From Pleurotus ostreatus/Saccharomyces cerevisiae fusant (taxonomy: Eukaryota > Opisthokonta): a stretch of 64,000 bases of DNA. Of the stretch, positions 11,320-21,907 are shown piece after piece. The stretch spans positions 1 through 64,000 of the forward strand of contig JAMQCK010000094.1 in assembly GCA_024196135.1 (NCBI GenBank), written 5' to 3'. How positions within the stretch are numbered: position 1 is the stretch's first letter; each line of letters begins with the position of its first letter. The notes beneath the pieces are model-generated. The model had not been told where the DNA came from, made no database searches, and worked only from the letters and a program-made list of their open reading frames with translations. The translations under genes were made by a program, and so were the position numbers.

Positions 11320-12662
11320 TGTGCGTTATAAAGAAAAGAGAAGGGCTGGATGAACAAGTCGCTTCACGAGAGAAAGCGGCGGTAAAGATCAGAAGCAGTC
11401 GAGGTGGATGCCATTTTATATGGCCGTCGAGCAGGGCCGGAGACTTTGAGCGAAACGCGGTCGGAGAGGACGGACCTCTGGTGGACCTGGCGACGAATCG
11501 TGGCGAGATGAGATGCCCGGGACCCGGCTGGGTAGAGCCCACTTCAATCGCGCGAGGCAATGATTGTTGTGCGACATGGCGGCGGCGATTTGCCAAGCGA
11601 GATCCTTTTGTTCGACGCGGTCGAACCTCAGTTTCGGGTCTCGGAGGCCGCGAGTTTCTCGAGCCTCGCCTATCCCCTGTCGATCTGGGAAGCTTGCAAA
11701 GTCAGTCCGCAGTGTATGGCATCCATTAGATAAGCATAGCTCTTACCGTCTTGCAAGCTGCCTTGAACTCAACTGTCCTAAACTATGCCTACGGCGATAG
11801 CCTTTTGCGTGGAGTAATGAAGGCATGTTCACCTTCATACTTGCCTCCGTGAAGGGCATGACCGCGACCGGTCGGAGTCAGACAACGAGCGCACGGAGGC
11901 GAGGATCAGCCTGGGAGAACCGGCGATCAGTCTCGACGTGGGAGTTTGATATCGAGGCTGAACGATGTTGATCCTCTCGTGACGAAGGCCAAGCCGGAGA
12001 GCATGGTATGCGCATCTCTGAGCTCGAGCCTTGAGGACGTCCATATAGTCGTACTTGTATCGCCACGAGGGATTTACGAGGCTCAAGGGATGGACGAACA
12101 TATCCTCGCTCATTCGCCACAGCCCGGAGAACGTTGTCCGACAAGGCCGCCGAGGGTTAGAGTTTCGCCTTGAGAAGGGGACCTTCAAGCCCGTTGGCAA
12201 TATTCCTCGGTGTATCATATTGAGGAACAGCCATTATTACTTATGAGGTTTACGAGTCGGAATTCGGCGCCAGCCATCCTGTCGGCCTCGGTGAGCAATG
12301 GGCACACGGCATAGAGCGGCGAGATCGAACAGCTCACGTAGCTGACCCTATTCGCACGCGCCTCTGGATGATTATTTGCCTTCAGCCAGGTTCAAAAAGG
12401 CTGGCCTTTGAGTGACCGAGGTAAAGAGAACCCATGAGTAGCGAGCTGAATATCTTGGTCGATGGTCAGCACAAATCAAGACGAGGAGACAGGTAGGCAA
12501 CGCACCCAAGCAATGAGTATAACACGCCGCCAGCGTACTCAGTCGGTAGGTTTCATAGCACTCACCAAGCTTCAGGTCAGACCAACGCGCACCTTGAAGT
12601 CAGTAGGAAGTCGTTCTTCATACATATCATCGCAAATAAGATACGTCGATGCTTCCATGAAT
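11320..12662. other. Intergenic region upstream of GH71 and downstream of the DLH gene
   Basis: This 1.34 kb stretch has no supported gene on either strand. The right part lies after the stop of the dienelactone hydrolase, and the left part is the GH71 promoter. A GTGACCGAGGTAA word at about 12413-12425 recurs upstream of the second ubiquitin-like gene (near 26231). Confidence 0.5.
11413..11420 (-). promoter_or_regulatory. TATA-like box of the GH71 gene
   Basis: On the minus strand the sequence reads TATAAAAT, about 95 bp upstream of the GH71 start codon, which is a normal distance for this genome. Confidence 0.5.
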
Positions 12663-13628
12663 CTACAAGTGCGTCGCCATCCACTCCACCACGGCCTTGA
12701 ACGCGCCCTCCTTCCCCGCCTTCACAGCCGGGATGCTCCCATCACCCCGGTTCGCAAAGCCATGTGTGCACCCTGGCCAGTAATCGCGCCTGTAGCCGGG
12801 CGTGAACTTCCCGTCGCCCAGGATCGCGTCCGTCTTCGCCTGGAGGTCTGGCGGGAACATCATGTCGGTCTCACAGGACTCGACGAGCAGCGGCACCTTC
12901 GTCTGCGCGTACTTCTCGATGTCTTCGGGGATTTTGAGGAGCGAGGGGTGCGCGACGGCGGCGGCCTCGATGACGCCGTCGAAGGCGAGGTCAAAGACGT
13001 AGCGGCCTGGGTAAGTGGTAAGGTTGGTAGAGTATGCGCAAAGTGAGAGGCATAAACGTACCACCCAGGCAATAGCCGACGGCACCGAAGGTGGTGATGC
13101 CCTGCTCCTTCAGGCCGGCGATGACCTTGTCAAGAGGCGGGCGCGTTTGCTCGGGACCGTGATTCGGGATCCAGTTCTGTACGTTCCAGCCGCTCTGTAC
13201 ATGGTCGGTGAGCGGAAGACCTCTGTCATCTCAGGGGCTACTCACGTTGGGCGCCATCGCGTTGGCGGGTGCCGGATCGCCATTCAGGTAGTCAGGAATG
13301 ACGGTCTTGAAGCCATTGGCGGCGTAATCATCAGCGAGGAGCTGCAATGAGGTCAGTCAGAACAATGTTCGTAATGACGGGCGTCTTTGACGCTTACTTG
13401 GGTATTGACCAGTGGGACGCCGAAGATGTCGGTGAGGAGAAGAAGGACCTTGTCTTTGGGGTAGTCCTGCGTAGGCGTAGCGACATATGCATCGATGCCA
13501 TTGATTTTCTCTATCTTGCCCTCAGGGGTACCCTCCCACCGAACGCCTGGCGCCTTTTGATGAGTACTGCTCAGCGCGGGTATGATTGAACGTGACTCAC
13601 CGCGAACGCAGTCCTTGCAGAAGCTCAT
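12663..13628 (-). CDS. Dienelactone hydrolase family protein
   Basis: Alpha/beta-hydrolase of the dienelactone hydrolase (DLH) family, predicted 249 residues and probably cytosolic. Exons in order: 13628-13601, 13546-13398, 13341-13246, 13194-13062, 13006-12663. The family starts with a CKDCVRGVRWEGTPEGK-type segment. To obtain it the first intron must be 13600-13547; the DNA also reads through that intron because it is 54 nt. The nucleophile elbow GYCLGG puts the catalytic Cys near residue 133. The Asp is likely in SCETDMMF near 183, and the His is in GCTHGFANRG near 217. Family members hydrolyse dienelactones and other carboxylic esters, for example in aromatic breakdown; the substrate here is unknown. 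The 5' half is duplicated as a decayed copy at about 19868-20050. Confidence 0.93.
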
Positions 13629-14172
13629 CGTTGTTGTCGTTGTACGTGTTGTTTGTAAGTCGAGGAGAGGATGCAACAAGCTGTTGGAATAGTCTGAGAA
13701 CAATCTTGCTCTTTATACTCGCGTTCTTCAGGGTAGATGTGCAGATTGCATATTGCTCGTGTTTGATGCCGTCGGTAGCACAACCGCGGGTCCTCTACCG
13801 GCCAGAGATTGCGAGCCATATCCAGCTCGGTGTGCTATATTCGCACGAGTACCATGGTCTCGACGCTCTTCAAAGCATGGCCTCTCATGCGCAGACGTAA
13901 AAATGAACCTTGGGAGGAGAAGAAGGTTGCCGCATCACAATCGGCCAAGTCGGCAGGTAACGTGATGGATCGGCAAATTCCGAGAAGTCCAACATGGCAC
14001 GTGCTTGATGTGTGCACTGTCCGTCGTGATTCTTATAAGGGGCTGCGCCTTGAGGCAAATAATATGCAGAGATTACACAGAAATTGAAAACACAGAAGGT
14101 TCGGGAGAGGTGCTTCTAGAATCCTAGAATCATCGTCTATGAGCCCTCGCCTCGATCCTTCGTTCCCCACTC
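13629..14172. other. Intergenic region, member of a segmental duplication
   Basis: This 544 bp stretch has no gene. It contains the DLH promoter, with a TATA-like box at 13711. It is homologous to about 20051-20559. Shared landmarks include CTACCGGCCAGAGATTG near 13794 against CTGCCGGCCAGATATTG near 20206, CATATCCAGCTCGG in both, and ATCACAATCGGCCAA near 13933 against ATCACACGATCGGCCAA near 20345. Confidence 0.6.
13711..13717 (-). promoter_or_regulatory. TATA-like box of the DLH gene
   Basis: On the minus strand the sequence reads TATAAAG, about 83 bp upstream of the DLH start codon at 13628. Confidence 0.5.
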
Positions 14173-14567
14173 CTAATTCTGATAGTAATGGCCACCGTTG
14201 GCGCTTGTGGTCTGAAATACCACCCACTCCGCAAACTTCTTTCTGAGGTATTTTAGCTCTTCCTTTGAGTTTGCCTACAAGTCCTCGTCAATATTGGGCA
14301 ATAATTTCCTTTTCCTCGACTCACCACTGCAGCGATCGTGCTATCGGGATCGACGTCCCCAGGCGTCGGACGCAAGATACGCGCTTCTTCATCTTCGGCA
14401 CTTGCTGCGCGACGAAATTGCTTGCGCCTATAGGTTTCGTCCACTGGCGCGTCGGGATGACTCGCTCGATAGTCGGCCACCCACCGCGATATGTTGGTGA
14501 CGAACTCGTGCACTCTCCGTGCGCGGGTATCTTGATCCACCGCACTGAAGAATGGGTGTGAGGGCAT
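14173..14567 (-). CDS. Small conserved protein of unknown function, copy A
   Basis: Predicted 114 residues from two exons, 14567-14325 and 14274-14173 in transcript order. It begins MPSHPFFSAVDQDTRARRV, has a basic/acidic helical middle and ends with a conserved tail EEL-YLRKKFAEWV followed by YYQN and the stop. A second copy lies at 20560-20986 with exons of exactly the same length (243 and 102 nt) and the same splice phase, which supports both models. There is no signal peptide, membrane segment or recognised domain. Charged, probably helical composition suggests a small cytosolic or nuclear protein. I do not recognise the family. Confidence 0.75.
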
Positions 14568-15114
14568 TTTTAGATGAAGTTGACGTGGGCGGATGAACGC
14601 TCAGCTGGGGGCGGGCTACGAGCTTTCGGACACCATCCTTTTATATGACCTTGAACAAAATCGAAGACGCTTCAGCAAATCCATATCTAACAACTCTCCA
14701 TTCTCGAACAACCTCTGTGTCAGAAAAATGCCTGTACACACGCCTGAAGAGCAGCGGAGTTCAGTCGCCTTCGAAGCGTGAGACAATTTCCTTGTCACTG
14801 TCACAAAATGCCGGCCTTCAGTTTGTTCACAACCGTCATCACGGCCGCGAGAATGGCTCAAAGTTTAGTGCGATCGAAGGCTCAACTGGCAACGAAACCT
14901 ATTGGATATCATGCACTACGACACGCTGGGTCGCACGTGTCGGTTGAACATGCCTTTTGGAGAAGCTCTCGTTGCTCCCGGGCCCCGGGCCTTTGCCGGT
15001 ATCGCTGTGATCTCGTCGATGTCTGCGCTGGCTGTGCAACTTCGCTTCTGCTGTTGACCTCTTACCACGCGGACCATAGCTCATCTCGCTGCATACGACC
15101 AGGACGATACGTCG
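14568..15114. other. Divergent promoter region
   Basis: This 547 bp stretch lies between the small gene (minus strand) and the DUF6535 gene (plus strand). I see no coding sequence. On the minus strand a TATAAAAG at 14638-14645 sits about 72 bp upstream of the small gene's ATG. Confidence 0.55.
14638..14645 (-). promoter_or_regulatory. TATA box of small gene copy A
   Basis: TATAAAAG on the minus strand, about 72 bp upstream of the start codon at 14567. Confidence 0.5.
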
Positions 15115-18100
15115 ATGGCGAAGTTAGAGGAGACTCCGCATACGGGCGGTCAAGACTCCAAGGGTATGTAGTCGTTCGGTAATGAAAGTGCGATCTGCTC
15201 TGACCAAAAATCATTTAGCTTCTGGAGATCAAGGCAATCCTAATCGCCCCTCAGGCGAACATAAGAACAACAAAGCTGCAAACTTGGCTAACGGTAAGGC
15301 CAATCGACGATACCGCCAGCGATGAGCTCTGATCCCGCCTCCGTAGCCACCTCTGCGGCGATCAAGGGAGCGCCCTCGAGCGCGAACGTTGCAGAGCCCC
15401 ATCCTGCGGCCCAGGATGATGGACCACGTACTACGGGCTTCACGAGCAACCCGCCAGCGCATAATCAATGTGGCGGCAACGCCAATCGAGACGAAACCCC
15501 GCGGTTCTTCGGAATACCCAAGTACACCGGGGTACCGACTGGAAAGGGCGGAAGTGAGTGCTTTGACTCGATCATTCTCACTTTGCTCAACATCTCCGAG
15601 TCGGCGACTATCGCGATATGTATCCCGAGGACCCTTACGCTGCCGAGATCGGAGAGAACGCGCGCGTCTGGCGCGTCTACCTCGATGAGAGCGGCCAGTT
15701 CGACGATGACATGATCAAGGGTTTCAGAGACACCCTCGACGTGCACCTCGTCTTTGTGAGTCCATCGCACGACCCGAGCGCGGATACTCGCTGACGTCGT
15801 CCGATAGGCCGCGTTATTCTCCGCCGTCGTGACCACCTTCGTCGTCCAGACCTCCCAGTCGCTGCAGCCCGACTACGGGCGCATAACGTCGGCCATTCTG
15901 CTCGAGCTCGTCGCCTTGCAGCGCGCGCGCTCTCCTGAGGATGTGCCCTCCGCGAACGTCACTCTGGACACGCTTGCGCCCTCGGCGGGCGATGTGTGGG
16001 TCAACGCGCTATGGTTCACTACGCTCGGCCTCTCGCTTTCTACGGTTCTGGTTGCGGTGCTCGTCAAGCAGTGGCTGCAGGTGCGTAATCACGTTGGTTC
16101 AATTCATACCCCATTAATCCCGATTATCGCTCCAGGAATATGCCAAGACACCTCCCGGACCCCCACGAGACCGCGCGCTGATACGCCATTTGCGTTACAA
16201 GGCGCTTATACGATGGAGGATCCCCTTCATCATTGGCCTCGTGCCTATGCTCTTGCACGTCTCTCTCGCTTTGTTCTTAGCGGGACTCATTGTCTTTCTT
16301 TCCGGATTGTCGTTCGTCATCACCTGCGTTGTCACGGCCCTCACTGGCGCAACGTACATCTTTTACATCGCGACTCATATTCTTGGCTCCATCTATTGGG
16401 AATGCGCCTACCGAACACCTATCTCTCTCGCGGCACGCGACTTGTCACAACGCAGCTGGAGGGCGTTTGTTGCATGGCTCACTGCATGCTTCTCAAAGTT
16501 TGAATTACTGCCAATAAAATACATCTCCGAGACCTGTCCCGAGCCTGTCGCGCCTCGTCCTTCGGGGGTTGCGCAGGAAGAGGTCGCGACTGTTCGGCTA
16601 CGCCGGGGACGGCTAGACCAGCAGACTCGCGGTCTCATATTCCATTGCGTCTCGTGGCTGTACGACAATGCCACAAATCCCACCGCGCATCACGTTATCG
16701 CCGAAGCGTTTTCAGGCTGGGACCACCCAGTAGCCGACTCTGAGCAGGATGTCTCGTCGATGGGAAACCTGCGCACAATCTTGATCATGAACTTACAAGA
16801 AGCTCTCACGCAGGGCAAGCTTGAAGACGACCGTAGCTGTTTGGCGTTCGACCGGGCTCTTCGGGCACTCTCTTGCATCACCTGGGCTCCTCGGGTGTCG
16901 TTCTCCGAAGAGCTGGGGTATGATGCGAATCCCCAGATGTCTCGTGGCCAGTGGGCCGTTGCCATACATGCCATGACCACTATTCTCGCCACTGGCAGCT
17001 TGGGCAATCAACAACTTCTCGCTAAGCGCGTGCTCTGTTTCGTCACCTTTCATCCATGGATGCCCAGGATCTCCCTCCCCTTGCCGGTCAGCGAGATGCG
17101 GCGCTTTGTCATGAGCCCCGATACGAAGTTGCCACCTGCAACTTGGTATCTCTTGTTGCATTGGTCGCGCCTTGAAGAGACCTACCTGCGCGCCTTTGTC
17201 GTTGATGGTCCCCCTTCAATAAGCTTCTTCATCACCCGTCCCGACACTACACTCACGCCATCAACTGACGAAGTGCCACTAGTAGAGCAATGGCTTGATG
17301 ATATTTTATGGCTTGTTCGTGCGCGGTATGGCCCCAAGCGGGTTCTTCCGCTGCCCCCATTCACCTCTCCCTCCTACAAGCCTTTCGAAGGACCTGCGAG
17401 CCTGCTTTTCGCATGCGGCTATGATACCAATGTGAAGGAACTCTTGACACAGCATATTTGCTCTGTCTTGCGCACTCACGGGAGCTGGTGTACGCATTTT
17501 CCTTATTTTATGAACCACAACCTTACTTGACCTTCGCAGCTGAAGCATTGACTGTTTTGATCAGGTGTCTTTGCTGGGCGAAAGAGCCTGTCCCCGAATG
17601 GCTAGTGCACGCGTGTTGGGGACAATTCCAGACCTCGGTATCACAGTTTCATGCCAATGTCCAACGGCTCCACCGCACCTACACTGGGAACCTGCAATCA
17701 CTCAACAGTGCAGAGGTGTCTAAATCGCTCATGGGTCCAGTCAAGGAATTTTGCGTCATCTCGGATCTCTACCTGATACACAGTACTCACGGCTCTTCTC
17801 TGACGCGTAGACTCGATATATCCAAGTGCATGGCAGACGCAGAACGACGCAAACAACCGAATCAGGTGGAATTAGCCTTCTGCGGCATCGCGCTCCTCTT
17901 AGAACTTGCTACAATTCTCCACTCCTCTGGGATGACTGATCCCCTTCGCATCGCTGTAGCATCCGTGCAGCAGTCTTTTTTCCAGTTCCTGTGGGAAGTG
18001 AAGCCTCCACATCCTAGATCGTGGTTAGAATTCTATCCGAGCTTGTCGATGAAGATCCAATCCGACGTCGTTCATCGCTTCATTGATGCTATTGCTCAAG

Positions 18101-18749
18101 TCAAGGCTTCCGAACCAGCAGCCGTGCAGGTCTTCCTCGATGTCGAGAGGGTCAGGGTGCTGACAGCAATACTGCGCGCTGCCTCTGCGGCGACGACACT
18201 GTCACGCGAGTGCGAGGGGTCTCTGCGACAACTTCATCTCACAACGACCTCCGACACTACTACTATCCATCACATATACATGGCCTCGCTAGACAAGCTT
18301 CACCGTGAGGCTGCGGGCAAGGGTGCTTTCTTCTCCTCGACGACAAGGCGGGAGTGTGTACGACTTGCTGGTCTTGCGAGAGTGCTCAAGGTCAACCAAT
18401 GGGGGCCAGATGAGTGTGAGAGGCACGCCCTTTACTACCCCACGACTGTCGTACACTTGCAGGAGTCGTGAGTGCGAGTTCTTCTTCATGAGATTACTTG
18501 CTCAAATCACCCTCCAGTGGTGCCAAACCCCTAAGATGTGGCGACAAGCTCGTCTACGGACCGTATGCGATCCCTTACGCTGGCTTCGACGATCGTGTGG
18601 CCATAGGCACGACGAAGCGTCGCGACGATCGCGGCCTGAGCTATACGTGGAAATCCTGGTACACCGCCATGGTCGCACGTTGTCGGCCTCCGTACTACGT
18701 GACTCGTCCGAGTCGTACTTCACCGGTGTCATCATATGAGCTGGTTTAG
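15115..18749 (+). CDS. DUF6535-domain multi-pass membrane protein
   Basis: Large membrane protein of the basidiomycete DUF6535 family, function unknown; the model gives 1074 residues. Exons: 15115-15163, 15219-15293, 15395-15553, 15601-15755, 15808-16080, 16136-17489, 17540-18467, 18518-18749. The domain is recognised from WRVYLDESGQFDDDMIKGF and AALFSAVVTTFVVQTSQSLQ (first membrane segment), ALWFTTLGLSLSTVLVAVLV-KQWLQ, and then two or three more membrane spans between about residues 255 and 320. The remaining 750 residues are soluble and repeat-like with no domain I can name. The start is uncertain: a shorter alternative begins at the ATG at 15322. The end is also uncertain: the frame stops at 18471 if the last intron (GTGAGT at 18468) is not removed. 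With splicing it runs to 18749. Confidence 0.85.
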
Positions 18750-19069
18750 CGCCACGAGACGACGGTGTGTGCCACAGAAACTGACTTTTGATCTTGATCA
18801 ATTGACGAGACCTTCAAAGAGAACTATGCGATCGACGATAATCCCAAATGATGGACGTGTAGGCAGGCGGGACTCAGGAAATAGGGTATAGGTTATTGGA
18901 GAACGGTGAAAGACGCCGCATTGTATGTGAATTTCTTGAAGAAAGCGTAGCGAGGGCGTAAGCGGCCGGACACCTGGCCTTCAAGAACCTGATGGTGCCA
19001 CACGTAGTAACGTACACGAGATCCGCGTAAGGGTTGCCAATCCGCGCGATTGCAGAGATTTGTTACCGC
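18750..19069. other. Gap between the DUF6535 gene and a decayed gene copy
   Basis: This 320 bp stretch shows no coding sequence or repeat that I can recognise. Confidence 0.4.
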
Positions 19070-19079
19070 TATGCGGATT

Positions 19080-19790
19080 TTGCCTCCATAGGTCGACGGA
19101 AGAGGACGGCGTCACGACGAGCTTCGAAGACACTTTCAGTGGCGCGGCGCGCGTAGGCGACCTGATTGAAATAGATCCAAGCGAAGCGGGTATAGAGTAT
19201 TCGAGCGTGTCGGAGAGCCAACAGCTAGTCGATACGCACGTCTTGAAGGATGTGCGCGCCTCGATGTGCAGTCCCGCGCGTTTGTCAATTTGGCGAGGGT
19301 CCTCCTGAAAGATTCATTGAGTTTCCATTCAAGACGCCGGTATAGCCGGGTCAAAATTCCTCCCTCCGCTCGCCGACATGAGTATCTGGCGGCGGGCTGA
19401 CAATTATGGCGAGCGTACTGAAGCGTGGTGTCCGCCTTTTGCGCCATACGATGAGAAAGCGAGTACGAAGAGCGGATAAACGAAGTAAAGGGGACGTACT
19501 AGATGATGCAAAGACTGTAGTTCTTTCTCCTGTAGGACAAGCTACGCGACGGCCATCCCAAAACGGAGTTCATGAACTAGACAAGTAATCTCGAGCTTGC
19601 TCCGCGCGAAAAGCGAAAAGAGCACGCCGTCCACGGCGATACCGCCAGAGTAGCTTGAGCTTTGTTGCTGAAAGATGCGCGTAGGGTGAACGAGGTATGT
19701 AAACATCTCTCCGCCGCAGTCACTGACGAAAATGTTGAACATGGCGAGACGAGCGAAGGGGTCATGCCGAATGCGGTTGTGTTGCGCGGC
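19080..19790 (-). pseudogene. Decayed copy of the ubiquitin-like fusion gene
   Basis: Read on the minus strand, this stretch resembles the 3' half of the genes at 24160 and 26393 in the right order, but with frameshifts and stops. Recognisable blocks: a GGEMFTYLVHPTRI-like segment near 19700 matching GGKPIIYLFSPRTV; then, near 19340, DNA matching the TTTCGCCC-AGTATAGCCGGCGTC block of exon 3; then, near 19245-19275, the GCACATCGAGGCGCGCAC block matching the end of exon 3; then a TGTTGGCTCTCCGACACGCT block matching the start of exon 4; then TCGCCTACGCGCGCCGCGCC matching its middle. No open frame spans them. The limits are approximate. Confidence 0.65.
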
Positions 19791-19867
19791 GCTGAAGACT
19801 TCAGAAAGATCCGGCTTGCGAAACGGATTAGCTGGAATTAATGTGACGTTTATGCCAGATAATGGCG

Positions 19868-20050
19868 GGTGGAGACCTTCGAGTGGTCCTGCACATGCGT
19901 AACAACTTATGCATCAACGCCATGATTATCCTCATTGTTCACCTAGTAAGTAACCTATCACCAAACGCCTGGTGCTTATCAGTCGATGCTGCCCGGCACG
20001 AAGACGACAACACTCACCACGAACGGTCGATGCGATTTACGCTGTTTGAG
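19868..20050 (-). pseudogene. Decayed 5' fragment of a dienelactone hydrolase gene
   Basis: On the minus strand this matches the first two exons of the DLH gene at 12663-13628. The end of exon 1 with its donor is kept (GACCGTTCGTG then GTGAGT against GACTGCGTTCGCG then GTGAGT). So is the acceptor with the start of exon 2 (CAG then GCGTTTGGTG against CAG then GCGTTCGGTG), as is the GGCGTTGATGCATAAGTTG block against GGCATCGATGCATATGTCG. An in-frame stop appears soon after the acceptor and the remaining exons are missing. Together with the neighbouring small gene it marks a segmental duplication. Confidence 0.7.
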
Positions 20051-20559
20051 GTTTGAGGACCAGAGGTGAGAGCTGCTGAGATCGTCTGAGGACCATCCTA
20101 CCCTCCCTACTCGCGCTCTTCAGGAAACTCTGAGAAGATAATTGCGACTTGCATCCTTGCATCTGAATGCGCCGCCAGTGCAGCCGCGGCTCCTCTGGGC
20201 TCTGCCGGCCAGATATTGTGCGTCATATCCAGCTCGGCAGACTCTATTCGGTTTGGCGGCATATTCTCGAAGCTTCGCGTAGCATATTGGACCTCGTCCG
20301 CGTAGACGTGTAGACGGTCTGTATGGGAGGAGGAAGAGGTTCGCCATCACACGATCGGCCAACCGCCACGGTAACGTGCCACATCGGCAAAGCCCGAAAA
20401 GTTGAACATTGCACGTGAGCGATGTTCAGGCGGTTCGCTGCAGTCCCCAGTGAGGGCGAATACAATGAAAATAGCAAGAACATGCATGGCATTGATATTT
20501 TAGGTGGACGAGAGGTGCGCCGGTGAGTGAGTCTCGCCTTGTCCCTTCGTCTTCCACCC

Positions 20560-20986
20560 CTAATTCTGATAGTATCCGCCGCGCTTGTCGTTGGCAGTTT
20601 CCGCCACCACCCACTCAGTAAACCGTCGCATAAGATACTGAAGCTCGTGCTCTGAATTAGCCTACACCTCTCCGTGAGCATTGTTGCTAGTCCCACAACC
20701 AAGCCTCCCATTCTCCGAATCCTACCCTAAGCAATAAACTCACCACCGAAGTCAACGTCACGACCGGATCCACGCCCCCAGGTGCCGGGCGCATCCTGGC
20801 CCTCTCCTCCATCTCCTCGCGCGCGGCGCGGTCGTGCCGCTTCTGCATGCGCGCCTCGTCGACGGGGGCGTGCGGGTGGCGCGCGCGGTACTCGACGAGC
20901 CACGCGCGGGTGTTGACGCCGAACTCGTAGACGCGGCGCGCGCGGGTGTCTTGGTCGACGGCGGTGAAGAAGGGGTGGGAGGGCAT
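20560..20986 (-). CDS. Small conserved protein of unknown function, copy B
   Basis: Paralogue of the gene at 14173-14567, also 114 residues, from exons 20986-20744 and 20661-20560 in transcript order. It begins MPSHPFFTAVDQDTRARRV and ends YYQN then stop, like copy A. The exon lengths are identical, while the intron is longer (82 against 50 nt). The middle is rich in Arg, Ala and Glu and probably helical. It is intact although the dienelactone hydrolase fragment beside it has decayed, so this copy may be under selection. Function unknown. Confidence 0.75.
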
Positions 20987-21907
20987 TTTTGTGTTATGTG
21001 GAAAGTGTTGATGAGGAGGTATGGTGTGTGGGAGGTCAGTTGTGCGAGTGGGAGGTGAATTTTGGCGGCGGTGGACGATGTACCATCGTCGTTATATATG
21101 CTGGAGAGGGTCGTAAGAGCATGCAGCATGTCCGACACCAGCAAAATCCTGTTCGAGAGCAAAGTCGGGAGGGTGAGGACCAGTTTGCTTGCACACGCTG
21201 CTCCACCTTGAATGAAGACGATCGTCCACATCCCAAGCGAAGGGTGGTGGAGAAAGACGCGTTTTGTTGTCGCTGACAATGCACAGGCCAGTGAAGAGCT
21301 AGTTGCATCCATAGCATGACACCTGCCTCCTCGTAGAACAAACAGCCGCAAAGCGAAGAATGGGGCATCAGCCGTACAGGGACGTCGAAAATTATGCATC
21401 CTGCGCAAACAGTAGGCGATCTCGATCAACAATCGCTGGTATTATGAATGTCGACGACACACAGCACAATATTACAATGGAGACCTGAAGGCCAAGGCGT
21501 AGACAAGTATCGTAAGGCATCATGGCGAACGGGGTGGGGGAAGAGGTGCAGGTCAAAGTGTGAAGGGGAGAGGCAGCGTGAAGGGCGAGAGTCTGGATGA
21601 AGCGCGAGAGTCTAGATGAAGCACGAGGGATCAAGGCCCAGAGTAGCGGAGGCGGGGCATAGAAAGTGCAGACTAGGGAGGAAAGTAGGTATATGCGCAG
21701 AGAAATGGGGATATAGAAATCGTATCAAGGTATCAGAGATCGTCACGAATGCGAGGCGCGCGCTCGCGGGCTTTCCATCGTCTATCATGAAGTTCATGTC
21801 GCACGGCGATCGAACCAAGTGCGCCTGAGCGGCACCAACAAGCGCGCCTCAGCGCCACCATCAAGCACCCACTCTTGGCCGCCCCTCGATTCGCCACCGC
21901 CCGTCAT
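20987..21907. other. Intergenic region between small gene B and the SUR7-like gene
   Basis: This 921 bp stretch has no supported gene. A minus-strand TATATAA at 21092-21098 lies about 106 bp upstream of small gene B. A short direct repeat (GCGAGAGTCTGGATGAAGC / GCGAGAGTCTAGATGAAGC) lies at about 21585-21622. Confidence 0.5.

Noticed and set aside
12462..13046. 194-codon plus-strand frame opposite the last DLH exon
   Set aside because: It is an antisense shadow of a conserved hydrolase exon.
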